DNA from: Agromyces cerinus
Lineage (GTDB): Bacteria; Actinomycetota; Actinomycetes; Actinomycetales; Microbacteriaceae
Length of the DNA stretch: 64,000 bases
Assembly: GCF_016907835.1 (NCBI RefSeq)
Contig: NZ_JAFBCT010000001.1
Coordinates: forward strand, 620,001 to 684,000
Direction: 5' to 3'
Below, in pieces: positions 54,307 to 62,520 of the stretch. The notes beneath the pieces are model-generated. The model was not told where the DNA came from. It saw only the letters and a list, made by a program, of their open reading frames with translations, and made no database searches. Made by a program: the position numbers and the translations under genes. The first letter of the stretch is position 1, and every line of letters begins with the position of its first letter.

Positions 54307-55449
54307 TCAGAGCGTGTTGCCGAGCTTGAAGCCCTGCTCCTCGTCGCCCTTTCGGGTGTACGAGAAGCCGTCGGCGCCGATGGTGACCTCCATCTCGGAG
54401 GAGTCGGTGCGGGCGACCACGGCCTTCGGGTTGCCGTCGAGGTCGAGCACCAGCGAGGCATCCGTGTACCAGCTCGGCACGACGGGGTTGCCCCACCAGT
54501 CGCGCCGCTGGTTGTCGTGCACGTCCCACGTGACGACGGGGTTGTCGGGGTCGCCCGTGTAGTAGTCCTGCGTGTAGATCTCGACGCGGTGGCCGTCGGG
54601 GTCGCGCAGGTACAGGTAGAAGGCGTTCGAGACGCCGTGGCGGCCCGGGCCGCGCTCGATGGCGTCGGAGCGGCGCAGGGCGCCGAGCTTGTCGCAGATC
54701 GCGATGATGTTGTGCTTCTCGTGCGTTGCGAACGCGACGTGGTGCATGCGCGGGCCGTCGCCACCGGTCATGGCGGTGTCGTGCACGGTGGGCTTGCGGC
54801 GCATCCAGGCCGCGTACGTGGTGCCCGCCTCGTCCTGGATGTCCTCCGTGACGCGGAAGCCGAGGTCCTCCATGTAGGCGACGGCTCGGGGCACGTCGGG
54901 CGTGACCTGGTTGAAGTGGTCGAGGCGCACGAGCGCACCCGGCGTGTAGAGGTCGTAGCGCCACGCGAGCCGCTCGACGTGCTCGACGTCGTAGAAGAAC
55001 TCGTACGGGAAGCCCAGCGGGTCCTCGACGCGCACGGAGTCGCCGATGCCCTTCGTCCAGCCCTCGGCGCGGCGCTCGACACGGCAGCCGAGCTCCTCGT
55101 AGAAGGCGACCGCCTTGTCGAGGTCTTCAGGGCTGCGCACACGGTAGCTGAACGCGGCGACGGCGGCCACGGGGCCCTTGCGGAGCACGAGGTTGTGGTG
55201 GATGAACTCCTCGAAGGAGCGGAGGTAGACGGTGTTCTCGTCCTCCTCGGTCACGATGAGATCGAGCACGTCGACGTAGAACTTGCGGCTGGCCTCGAGA
55301 TCGGTGACGACGAGCTCCATGTACGCGCAGCGCAGGATGTCGGGCGCGGGTGCCTTCGGCGTCGGGATGCGGTTGACCGGCACGGGTACCGGGTCGGTGG
55401 CGGTCACGACGGGTTCGGGCGAATCGGGGGTGATGACGGGTTCGGTCAT
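54307..55449 (-). CDS. hpaD: Homoprotocatechuate 2,3-dioxygenase
   Basis: A 380-residue extradiol ring-cleavage enzyme (3,4-dihydroxyphenylacetate + O2 to 5-carboxymethyl-2-hydroxymuconic semialdehyde). Two vicinal-oxygen-chelate domains are seen. Metal ligands are the His of LVRLDHFNQV, the His of RMHHVAFAT and the Glu of GHRVEIYTQDYY, in the arrangement of the Brevibacterium fuscum enzyme. The Pro/Val-rich N-terminal extension (VVTATDPVPVPVNRIPTP) is unusual. The start is ATG 55449. It is last in the hpaG-gntR-hpaE-hpaD operon. Confidence 0.93.
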   Translation of the reverse strand: MTEPVITPDSPEPVVTATDPVPVPVNRIPTPKAPAPDILRCAYMELVVTDLEASRKFYVDVLDLIVTEEDENTVYLRSFEEFIHHNLVLRKGPVAAVAAFSYRVRSPEDLDKAVAFYEELGCRVERRAEGWTKGIGDSVRVEDPLGFPYEFFYDVEHVERLAWRYDLYTPGALVRLDHFNQVTPDVPRAVAYMEDLGFRVTEDIQDEAGTTYAAWMRRKPTVHDTAMTGGDGPRMHHVAFATHEKHNIIAICDKLGALRRSDAIERGPGRHGVSNAFYLYLRDPDGHRVEIYTQDYYTGDPDNPVVTWDVHDNQRRDWWGNPVVPSWYTDASLVLDLDGNPKAVVARTDSSEMEVTIGADGFSYTRKGDEEQGFKLGNTL

Positions 55450-55495
55450 GGTGGTGCCTTCTCTTCTCTGAGCGGATGTCGCGGGGCCGGTGCCG

Positions 55496-56992
55496 CTACT
55501 TGGAGGTGCCGAAGCGCGGCGAGTGCGCCTCGTTGAGGGTGATGTGCACGGCCTGCTGGTCGGTGTAGAAGTCGATCGAGCGGTAGCCGCCCTCGTGTCC
55601 GAGGCCCGACGCCTTGACACCGCCGAAGGGGGTGCGGAGGTCGCGCACGTTGTTCGAGTTCAGCCACACCATTCCGGCCTCGACCGACTGGGCGAAGTTG
55701 TGGGCGCGCTTGAGGTCGTTCGTCCAGATGTAGGCGGCGAGCCCGTAGCGGGTGTTGTTCGCGAGCTCGAGCGCCTCGTCGTCGGTGTCGAACGGCGTGA
55801 TCGCGACGACGGGCCCGAAGATCTCCTCCTGGAAGATGCGGGCGTCGGGCGAGACATCCGCGAACACCGTGGGGGCCACGTAGTTGCCGGTGTCGAGGCC
55901 CTCGGGGCGGCCGCCGCCGGCGACGAGGCGGCCCTCGCCCTTGCCGATCTCGACGTACGACATGACCTTCTCGTAGTGCTCGGGGTGCACGAGCGCCCCG
56001 ACCTCGGTCTTCGGGTCGTGCGGGTCGCCGACGACGATGTTCTTCGCGCGCGCCGCATAGCGGGCGACGAAGTCCTCGTAGATCGGGCGCTCGACGAGCA
56101 CGCGCGAACCGGCGGTGCAGCGCTCGCCGTTCAGCGAGAACACGCCGAAGACGGTCGCGTCGAGCGCGGATTCGATGTCGGCGTCGGCGAAGACGACGGC
56201 GGGGGACTTGCCGCCGAGCTCCATCGAGAGGCCCTTCAGGAACGGGGCCGCGTTGCCGAAGATGATCTGGCCGGTGCGGCTCTCGCCGGTGAACGAGATG
56301 AGGGGCACGTCGGGGTGCTTGACGAGCGCGTCGCCCGCTTCTTCACCGAGGCCGTTGACGAGGTTGAAGACGCCGTCGGGCACGCCGGCCTCGCGGAAGA
56401 TCTCGGCCCAGAGCGACGCCGACAGCGGCGTGAACTCGGCGGGCTTCAGGACGACCGTGTTGCCGGTCGCGAGCGCGGGGGCGAGCTTCCACGACTCGAG
56501 CATGAACGGCGTGTTCCACGGCGTGATGAGGCCGGCGACGCCGATCGGCTTGCGGTTCACGTAGTTCACCTGGCGACCGGGCACCTTGTAGGTGTCGTCG
56601 CGCTGGGCGACGATGAGGTCGGCGAAGAACCGGAAGTTCTCGGCGGCGCGCTGTGCCTGGCCGAGCGCCTGCGTGATCGGCAGGCCCGTGTCGAAGGTCT
56701 CGAGCTCGGCGAGGCGGGCGTCGCGGGCCTCGATGAGGTCGGCGATGCGGTGCAGCACGCGCGAGCGCTGGCGAGGGAGCATGCGGGGCCAGGGGCCCTC
56801 GTCGAATGCGCGCTTCGCCGCGGCGACGGCGAGGTCGATGTCGGCCTGCTGTCCGGCGGCCGCCTGCACGTAGGTCTCGTTCGACACGGGGTCGAGCACG
56901 TCGAACGTCTCGCCGCCGACGGAGTCGACGAACTCGCCGTCGATGAAGTGGCGGATGCGGTCGGGCAGGTCTTCGGGGATGTAGTGCGTCAT
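55496..56992 (-). CDS. hpaE: 5-carboxymethyl-2-hydroxymuconic semialdehyde dehydrogenase
   Basis: A 498-residue aldehyde dehydrogenase. It has SFTGESRTGQ, the Glu in MELGGKSPAVV and the catalytic Cys in SLNGERCTAGSRVLVE. The N-terminus HYIPEDLPDRIRHFIDGEFVDS is typical of HpaE. It oxidises the ring-cleavage product of HpaD with NAD+. Spacing of 46 bp to hpaD and 52 bp to the GntR gene supports one operon. Confidence 0.92.
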   Translation of the reverse strand: MTHYIPEDLPDRIRHFIDGEFVDSVGGETFDVLDPVSNETYVQAAAGQQADIDLAVAAAKRAFDEGPWPRMLPRQRSRVLHRIADLIEARDARLAELETFDTGLPITQALGQAQRAAENFRFFADLIVAQRDDTYKVPGRQVNYVNRKPIGVAGLITPWNTPFMLESWKLAPALATGNTVVLKPAEFTPLSASLWAEIFREAGVPDGVFNLVNGLGEEAGDALVKHPDVPLISFTGESRTGQIIFGNAAPFLKGLSMELGGKSPAVVFADADIESALDATVFGVFSLNGERCTAGSRVLVERPIYEDFVARYAARAKNIVVGDPHDPKTEVGALVHPEHYEKVMSYVEIGKGEGRLVAGGGRPEGLDTGNYVAPTVFADVSPDARIFQEEIFGPVVAITPFDTDDEALELANNTRYGLAAYIWTNDLKRAHNFAQSVEAGMVWLNSNNVRDLRTPFGGVKASGLGHEGGYRSIDFYTDQQAVHITLNEAHSPRFGTSK

Positions 56993-57044
56993 GTCATGCG
57001 GCTTTCGGTTCGTCGGCAGGGAAGCGTTTCGGGGAAGGGGACGG

Positions 57045-57734
57045 TCAGGGCGCGGGCAGCGGGTGCCGCGACTGCGCGGCGAGCACGGCGTCGAGTGTCG
57101 CGGTGCGGTGGCGCCGCGCGGCGAGCTCGATCTCGAGGGCGTCGGCGCCCTCTTCGATGAGCGCGAGGATGCGCTCGTGCTCCTCGACCGACTCGTGCGC
57201 GCGGCCGGGTACGAAGCTGAACGAGGAGTCGCGCAGCACCGTCATGCGGTTCCACCCGCGGTGCACGAGGTCGAGGATGTGCGGGTTCGGGCACTCCTCG
57301 AAGAGCACGGCGTGGAATTCGAGGTTGAGTTCGGTGAAGCGCGTCGGTTCGAAGTCGTCGAGGGTGCGACGCATCCGCTCGTTGATCTCGCGCGCTCGCG
57401 CGATGTGGTCGGGGGAGATGAACGGCGCCGAGAGTGCGGTCGCGGCTCCTTCGACGAGCGCGAGCGTCTCCATCGTGTGCAGGTACTCGGTCTCCTTGAT
57501 GAGGGCGACCTGGGCGCCGACGTTGCGCTCGAAGGTCACGAGCCCCTCGGCCTCGAGCAGGCGGATCGCCTCGCGCACCGGCACGACCGAGACGTCGAGC
57601 TCGCGCGCGATGGCGCCGAGTACGAGCCGGTAGCCGGGCACGTAGCGACCGTCATCGATGCGGGTGCGGATGAAGCGGTACGCCTGCTGCGACTTGCTCT
57701 CGGTCGAGCGCTCGGTCTGCGCCTGGGGGGTCAT
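57045..57734 (-). CDS. GntR-family (FadR-type) regulator
   Basis: A 229-residue repressor. The winged HTH has GYRLVLGAIARELDVSVVPVREAIRLLEAEGLV, and the C-terminal FCD domain has LNLEFHAVLFEECPNPHILDLV and RAHESVEEHERILALIE, with three His ligands of an FCD metal site. GGAGG lies 6 nt before ATG 57734, which overlaps the hpaG stop by ATGA. It probably represses the hpa genes by binding the 12-bp motif at two promoters, with ring-cleavage intermediates or homoprotocatechuate as inducer. Confidence 0.88.
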   Translation of the reverse strand: MTPQAQTERSTESKSQQAYRFIRTRIDDGRYVPGYRLVLGAIARELDVSVVPVREAIRLLEAEGLVTFERNVGAQVALIKETEYLHTMETLALVEGAATALSAPFISPDHIARAREINERMRRTLDDFEPTRFTELNLEFHAVLFEECPNPHILDLVHRGWNRMTVLRDSSFSFVPGRAHESVEEHERILALIEEGADALEIELAARRHRTATLDAVLAAQSRHPLPAP

Positions 57735-59230
57735 GATGCCTCCTGTGCGGCGCGATAGCGGGCGAGCCACTCGGCATTCATGGGGAAGAGCCCGTCGACG
57801 GATGCCCCGGCAGCAACCTGCTCGGCGACGTACGCTTCCTGCCGCTCCTGTTCGAGTGCCTCGGCGAGCACCTCCTCGACGAGTTGCGGCGGGATCACGA
57901 TGACGCCGTCGCCGTCGCCCACGATGACGTCGCCGGGCTGCACGGCTGCGCCGCCGCAGGCGATCGTGACGTCGACCTCCCACGGCACGTGGCGTCGGCC
58001 GAGCACCGAGGGGTGCGCGCCCTGCGAGAACACGGGGATCTCGAACCCGGCGACGGCGTCGAAGTCGCGGACGCCGCCGTCGGTGACGATGCCGGCGGCG
58101 CCGCGCATCTGGGCGCGGAGGGCGAGCACGTCGCCGACGGTGCCGGTGCCGCGTTCGCCGCGGGCCTCGACCACGAGCACCTCGCCGGGCGCGACGGTGT
58201 CGAAGGCGAGCTTCTGCGCGTTGAACCCGCCGCCGTGGCTCTGGAAGAGGTCGGGGCGGAACGGGATGAACCGGAGCGTCTTCGCCCGGCCGACGATGCG
58301 GTCCCCGGGGTGGTTGGCGGCGACGCCCTCGATGAAGATGTCGTGGTAGCCGCGCTTGCGGAGCACGACCGAGAGGGTCGCGACGGCGACGCGGCCGAAG
58401 TCGGCGCGCAGTTCGTCGGTGAGCTCGAATGCGGGAGCCGCGGGAGACGCTGCGGTGGCCGGGGCCGATGCGCGGCCGGCGGCGACGGCCGCGGCGAGCT
58501 CCTCGTCGCTGCCCCAGGCTTCGACGCGCTGGAGGTCGTCGGTGGCGGGTTTCGTGCCGAAGTCGCCGAACTCGGCTTCGCCCTGCGTGATGGTCGTCAC
58601 GAGTCGCCCGGTCGTCGGTGCACCCGGGGCGCCCGGGGCATCGACCTCGACCTCGACGACATCGCCGGGCAGCACGACCGAGGAGCCGGCGGGCGTGCCG
58701 GTGAGGATCACGTCACCGGTCTCGAGGGTCATGAGCTGCGAGAGGTCGGCGACGAGCCGGCCGAAGGGGAAGAGCAGCGTGTCGGAGGTGTCCTCCTGCA
58801 CGAGCTGCCCGTTCACCCAGGTTCGCACGCGCCAGTCGCCCTCGCCGATGCCCGCTGCGGGGATCACGGTCGGGCCGAGGGGGGTGAATCCGTCGCCGCC
58901 CTTCGAGCGCACGTTCGAGCCCTTGTCGGCGGCGCGCAGGTCGTAGAGGCCGAAGTCGTCGGCGGCCGTGACGGATGCCACGTGCTTCCATCCGTCGGCA
59001 GGGGAGACGCGCCGGGCGGGCTCGCCGATGATGATCGCGATCTCGCCCTCGAAGGCGAGCAGCTCGGTGCCTGCGGGGCGTTCGAGCGTCGCGCCGGTGG
59101 GGGCGAGCGAGGAGGCCGGCTTCAGGAAGTAGCTCGGCTGGGCGGGCGTGCGGCCGCGCTGCGCCGCCCGTGAGGGGTAGTTGAGGTGCACGGCGATGAT
59201 CTTGCCGGGGGTGGCGATTCCGGAGGTCAA
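57731..59230 (-). CDS. hpaG: FAH-RraA fusion enzyme, HpaG-like isomerase/decarboxylase
   Basis: A 499-residue protein. The first ~235 residues are a fumarylacetoacetate-hydrolase fold with metal ligands in AFEGEIAIIIG and ADDFGLYDLR, and Lys in SKGGDGFTPLG. A Pro/Ala-rich linker (about 236-275) follows. The rest is an RraA/4-hydroxy-4-methyl-2-oxoglutarate-aldolase-like domain with the conserved VTDGGVRDFD (Arg-Asp metal/substrate pair). In E. coli HpaG both halves are FAH domains. Here the second, decarboxylating half appears replaced by RraA. The start is ATG 59230; an operator copy lies at 59257-59268. Confidence 0.85.
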   Translation of the reverse strand: MTSGIATPGKIIAVHLNYPSRAAQRGRTPAQPSYFLKPASSLAPTGATLERPAGTELLAFEGEIAIIIGEPARRVSPADGWKHVASVTAADDFGLYDLRAADKGSNVRSKGGDGFTPLGPTVIPAAGIGEGDWRVRTWVNGQLVQEDTSDTLLFPFGRLVADLSQLMTLETGDVILTGTPAGSSVVLPGDVVEVEVDAPGAPGAPTTGRLVTTITQGEAEFGDFGTKPATDDLQRVEAWGSDEELAAAVAAGRASAPATAASPAAPAFELTDELRADFGRVAVATLSVVLRKRGYHDIFIEGVAANHPGDRIVGRAKTLRFIPFRPDLFQSHGGGFNAQKLAFDTVAPGEVLVVEARGERGTGTVGDVLALRAQMRGAAGIVTDGGVRDFDAVAGFEIPVFSQGAHPSVLGRRHVPWEVDVTIACGGAAVQPGDVIVGDGDGVIVIPPQLVEEVLAEALEQERQEAYVAEQVAAGASVDGLFPMNAEWLARYRAAQEAS

Positions 59231-59256
59231 ATTGTCCTCGTCTCTAGATATCTGAA

Positions 59257-59268
59257 ATGATATACGAT
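59257..59268. promoter_or_regulatory. Putative GntR operator copy 1 (hpaG promoter)
   Basis: ATGATATACGAT, reverse complement ATCGTATATCAT, is identical to the site at 60974-60985. It lies 27 bp upstream of hpaG and is AT-rich in a strongly GC-rich genome. Confidence 0.65.
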
Positions 59269-59305
59269 CTGGCGCAGGCTGTCGAGCGGGGCACGCACCG
59301 GCTCG

Positions 59306-60100
59306 TCAGTAACTCGCGCGGGTCGAGCCATCCGCCGGGATGAAGCGGTCGGCGAGCGCCTCCGAGGCGCGAGCGACGATCGCGACATCAGCGCCGACGG
59401 AGACGAACGATGCGCCGGCGGCGAGGTAGCGCTCAGCGTCGGCGGGCACGAATGCGTTGACGCCGACGGGCTTGCCCGCCGCGATCCCCGCGCGGATCGA
59501 CCGCAGCACGCCCTCGACGACGTCGGGGTGCGACTGCTGGCCGATCAGCCCCATCGAGGCCGCGAGGTCGGCGGGGCCGATGAACAGGGCGTCGACGCCG
59601 TCGACCGCGGCGATCTCCTCGACGACCGCGACGGCGGTCGCCGACTCGATCTGCACGGTGAGGCTGATCGTCGACGCGGCGTCGTGCAGGTACCGGTCGA
59701 CCCGGTTCCAGCGCGACGAGCGGGCGAGGGCGGCGCCGACGCCGCGCACGCCGTCGGAGGGGTAGCGCACCGCCCGCGCGAGCTCGGCGGCCTGTGCGGC
59801 CGAGTCGACCATCGGCACGAGCAGGTTCTGCACGCCGAGGTCGAGGTACTGCTTGATCAGCACCGTGTCGCCGATCGGCGGGCGCACGACGGGCGCGACC
59901 GGGTAGGCCGACACGGCGTAGAGCTGCGCGAGGATCGACTCGAGCCCGTTGGGGGAGTGCTCGGCGTCGATGAGCACCCAGTCGAGGCCGCTGCCCGCCG
60001 CGATCTCGGCCATGATCGGGCTGCCCGAGCACACCCACATGCCCACGAGCGGGCGATCGGATGCCGCGATGCGGGCCGTGATCGTCTCGGGGAGGTTCAT
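59306..60100 (-). CDS. hpaI: 2,4-dihydroxyhept-2-ene-1,7-dioate aldolase
   Basis: A 264-residue class II aldolase of the HpcH/HpaI family that yields pyruvate and succinic semialdehyde. Motifs are VGMWVCSGSPIMAEI, DWVLIDAEHSPNG, VQIESATAVA and DALFIGPADLAASMG (metal ligands Glu in QIES and Asp in GPAD). The start 60100 overlaps the hpaH stop by ATGA. It is the terminal enzyme of the hpa route. Confidence 0.92.
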   Translation of the reverse strand: MNLPETITARIAASDRPLVGMWVCSGSPIMAEIAAGSGLDWVLIDAEHSPNGLESILAQLYAVSAYPVAPVVRPPIGDTVLIKQYLDLGVQNLLVPMVDSAAQAAELARAVRYPSDGVRGVGAALARSSRWNRVDRYLHDAASTISLTVQIESATAVAVVEEIAAVDGVDALFIGPADLAASMGLIGQQSHPDVVEGVLRSIRAGIAAGKPVGVNAFVPADAERYLAAGASFVSVGADVAIVARASEALADRFIPADGSTRASY

Positions 60101-60882
60101 TCGAATCGGCACGTGACTGCTCCCAGCTGTCCGTAGTCGGCATGCACGGTGTCGCCGCGCTCGACCCACATGGGCCGGGTGAACGACCCGGCGAGGATGA
60201 TCTCGCCCGCCTCGAGCGACTGGTCGTGCTGGGCGAGCTTGTTCGCGAGCCAGGCGACGCCCATGGCGGGGTGGCCGAGCACCGCTGCGGCGACGCCCGA
60301 CTCCTCGATCGTCTGGTTTCGGTAGAGCAGGGCCGAGACCCAGCGGAGGTCGACGTCGTCGACCTTCACGGGCCGGCCGCCGACCACCATGGCGCCCATC
60401 GCGGCGTTGTCGGAGATGGTGTCGACGATCGTGCGGCCCTGCATCTCGATGTGCGAGTTCAGGATCTCGAGCGCCGGCACGACGTAGGCGGTGGCGTCGA
60501 GCACGTCGAAGATCGTGACATCCGGGCCCTGCAGGGGCTTGGCGAGCACGAAGGCGAGCTCGACCTCGATGCGCACGTTCGAGAAGCGGTCGAATTCGAC
60601 GGATGTCCCGGACTCGACGACCATGTCGTCGAAGATGACCCCGTAATCGGGCTCGGTGATGCCGGTGGCGACCTGCATGACCTTCGAGGTGAGGCCGATC
60701 TTGCGGCCGACGAGGCGCGCACCGTCAGCCTGGCGCCGGCTCGCCCAGACGCTCTGCACGGCGTAGGCGTCGTCGACGGTCATGCCGGGATTCCTGGCGG
60801 TGAGGAGCGGCACGGTGCTTCGGTCGTGATGGGCCGTGACGAGTTCGTCGGCGATCGCTTCGATCCTGGTCTGGTCCAGCAA
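60097..60882 (-). CDS. hpaH: 2-oxo-hept-4-ene-1,7-dioate hydratase
   Basis: A 261-residue FAH-superfamily hydratase, with VGRKIGLTSKVMQVATG, VEVELAFVLAKPL and LAGSFTRPMWVERGDTV. The start is taken as TTG 60882 because GGAG lies six bases upstream and the length then matches family members (about 262-267 residues); a longer frame to 60960 would include the operator motif at 60920. It overlaps hpaI and together they form the operon driven from the divergent region facing the MFS gene. Confidence 0.88.
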   Translation of the reverse strand: MLDQTRIEAIADELVTAHHDRSTVPLLTARNPGMTVDDAYAVQSVWASRRQADGARLVGRKIGLTSKVMQVATGITEPDYGVIFDDMVVESGTSVEFDRFSNVRIEVELAFVLAKPLQGPDVTIFDVLDATAYVVPALEILNSHIEMQGRTIVDTISDNAAMGAMVVGGRPVKVDDVDLRWVSALLYRNQTIEESGVAAAVLGHPAMGVAWLANKLAQHDQSLEAGEIILAGSFTRPMWVERGDTVHADYGQLGAVTCRFE

Positions 60883-60919
60883 TATGTGCTCCACTTCGTC
60901 GTCGAGGGGTCCCGAGGTG

Positions 60920-60985
60920 ATCGTATATGACCGGTCGTGCCCGGTGGCATCCCGAGCCATATTCGTATTTGAAATCGTATATCAT
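60920..60985. promoter_or_regulatory. Putative GntR operator copies 2 and 3 (hpaHI / MFS divergent promoter)
   Basis: ATCGTATATGA (60920-60930) and ATCGTATATCAT (60974-60985) lie between the divergent hpaH and transporter genes, each followed by TGACCGG-type sequence (copy 2 directly, copy 3 overlapping). The second equals copy 1 at hpaG in reverse orientation. The 54-bp spacing is close to five helical turns, compatible with looping. Confidence 0.65.
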
Positions 60986-61058
60986 GACCGGATAGCTCGT
61001 CTCGGGCTCGACGACGAGCTGCCCCTGACCGCGGACACGACAGAGGAGTCGCCCCCGC

Positions 61059-62447
61059 ATGACCACGACATCCGCCCCCGCCACTGCGCCCGCCCAGACC
61101 GACGCGAGGCGCCGCGAACTCCGCCGCGTCGCATTCGCCACCGTGATCGGCACCACCATCGAGTGGTACGACTTCTTCCTGTACGCGAGCGCCGCAGGCC
61201 TCGTCTTCCAGGTGCTCTTCTTCGCCCCCGCCGGCCCCGAGTTCGCGACGATCCTGTCGTTCGCGACGATCGGCGTGAGCTTCCTCTTCCGGCCGCTCGG
61301 CGCCTTCCTCGCCGGTCACTTCGGCGACAAGATCGGCCGCAAGGCGATGCTCGTCGTGACGCTCGTGCTCATGGGCGCGGCCACGACCCTCATCGGCGTG
61401 CTGCCCACCTACGAGCAGGTCGGCATCCTCGCGCCGATCCTCCTCGTGCTCCTGCGCATCCTGCAGGGCCTCTCCACGGGCGGTGAGTGGGGCGGCGCCG
61501 TGCTCATGGCGGTCGAGCACGCGCCCGACGGCAAGCGGGGACGCTACGGCGCCTTCCCGCAGATCGGCGTGCCGATCGGCCTGCTGCTCGCCTCGGGCGT
61601 GCTCGCGCTCATGACGGGTGTCATCTCGCCCGGCGACGCGTTCCTCGAGTGGGGCTGGCGCATCCCGTTCCTGCTGAGTTTCGTGCTCATCATCGTCGGC
61701 ATGATCGTGCGCCGGTCGGTCGACGAGAGCCCGGTCTTCACCGAGATCGCCGCCCGCAAGGAGCAGACGAAGACGCCCATCGCCCAGCTCTTCAAGCGCC
61801 ACTGGCTGCTCGTGATCCTCGCCGCGCTGACCTTCGCCGGCAACAACGCCGCGGGTTACATGACCACCGGCGGCTACATCCAGAACTACGCCACCACGCC
61901 GGTCGCCGACGGCGGCCTCGTCGGCATGGAGCGCACCCCCGTGCTGCTCGCGGTCGCGGGGTCGGCCGTCGTCTGGATGATCGTCACGTGGATCGCCGGC
62001 TCGGTCTCCGACCGGATCGGCCGCCGCAACACCTACATCATCGGCTGGATCGCCTTCCTCTCCACGGTGTTCCTGCTGTTCCCGCTCGTGAACACCGGCA
62101 ACGTCTGGCTGCTCTTCGCCGGCCTCGCGCTCTTCACGATCGGCAACGGCTTCACCTACGGGCAGCAGGCCGCGTACTTCACCGAGCTGTTCCCGGCGTC
62201 GATCCGCTACTCGGGCGTCTCGATCACCTACGCCCTCGGCGCGATCCTCGGCGGCGCCTTCGCCCCGATGATCTCGGCGGCGCTCGTGCAGGCCACCGGC
62301 TCCGCGACGTCCGTCGCGTTCTACATCGCGGGCATCATGGTCGTCGCCTTCATCGCGACCCTGCTGCTGAAGGACCGCACCGGCATCCCGCTCGGCCCCG
62401 ACCACGAGGCGGAGCAGTCGGCGAGCGCCATCTACGGCGTGAAGTAA
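61059..62447 (+). CDS. MFS transporter, metabolite:H+ symporter family
   Basis: A 462-residue transporter with 12 predicted helices. The MHS signature GTTIEWYDFFLYASAAGL is near the N-terminus, the MFS loop motif GDKIGRKAMLV follows TM2, and SDRIGRRNTYI marks the second half. It is divergent from hpaH across the operator region, so uptake of 4-hydroxyphenylacetate, homoprotocatechuate or a related acid is likely. Confidence 0.88.
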   Translation: MTTTSAPATAPAQTDARRRELRRVAFATVIGTTIEWYDFFLYASAAGLVFQVLFFAPAGPEFATILSFATIGVSFLFRPLGAFLAGHFGDKIGRKAMLVVTLVLMGAATTLIGVLPTYEQVGILAPILLVLLRILQGLSTGGEWGGAVLMAVEHAPDGKRGRYGAFPQIGVPIGLLLASGVLALMTGVISPGDAFLEWGWRIPFLLSFVLIIVGMIVRRSVDESPVFTEIAARKEQTKTPIAQLFKRHWLLVILAALTFAGNNAAGYMTTGGYIQNYATTPVADGGLVGMERTPVLLAVAGSAVVWMIVTWIAGSVSDRIGRRNTYIIGWIAFLSTVFLLFPLVNTGNVWLLFAGLALFTIGNGFTYGQQAAYFTELFPASIRYSGVSITYALGAILGGAFAPMISAALVQATGSATSVAFYIAGIMVVAFIATLLLKDRTGIPLGPDHEAEQSASAIYGVK

Positions 62448-62462
62448 CCGGCAATCGAGACG

Positions 62463-62500
62463 CGGATGCCCCGGCGGGAACCTTCCCGCCGGGGCATCCG
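62463..62500. terminator. Terminator between MFS and ThDP-enzyme genes
   Basis: Perfect 18-bp arms (62463-62480 and 62483-62500) between convergent genes, again starting CGGATGCC. Confidence 0.8.
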
Positions 62501-62520
62501 TTGTTCGCGGAGCCGAGCGG

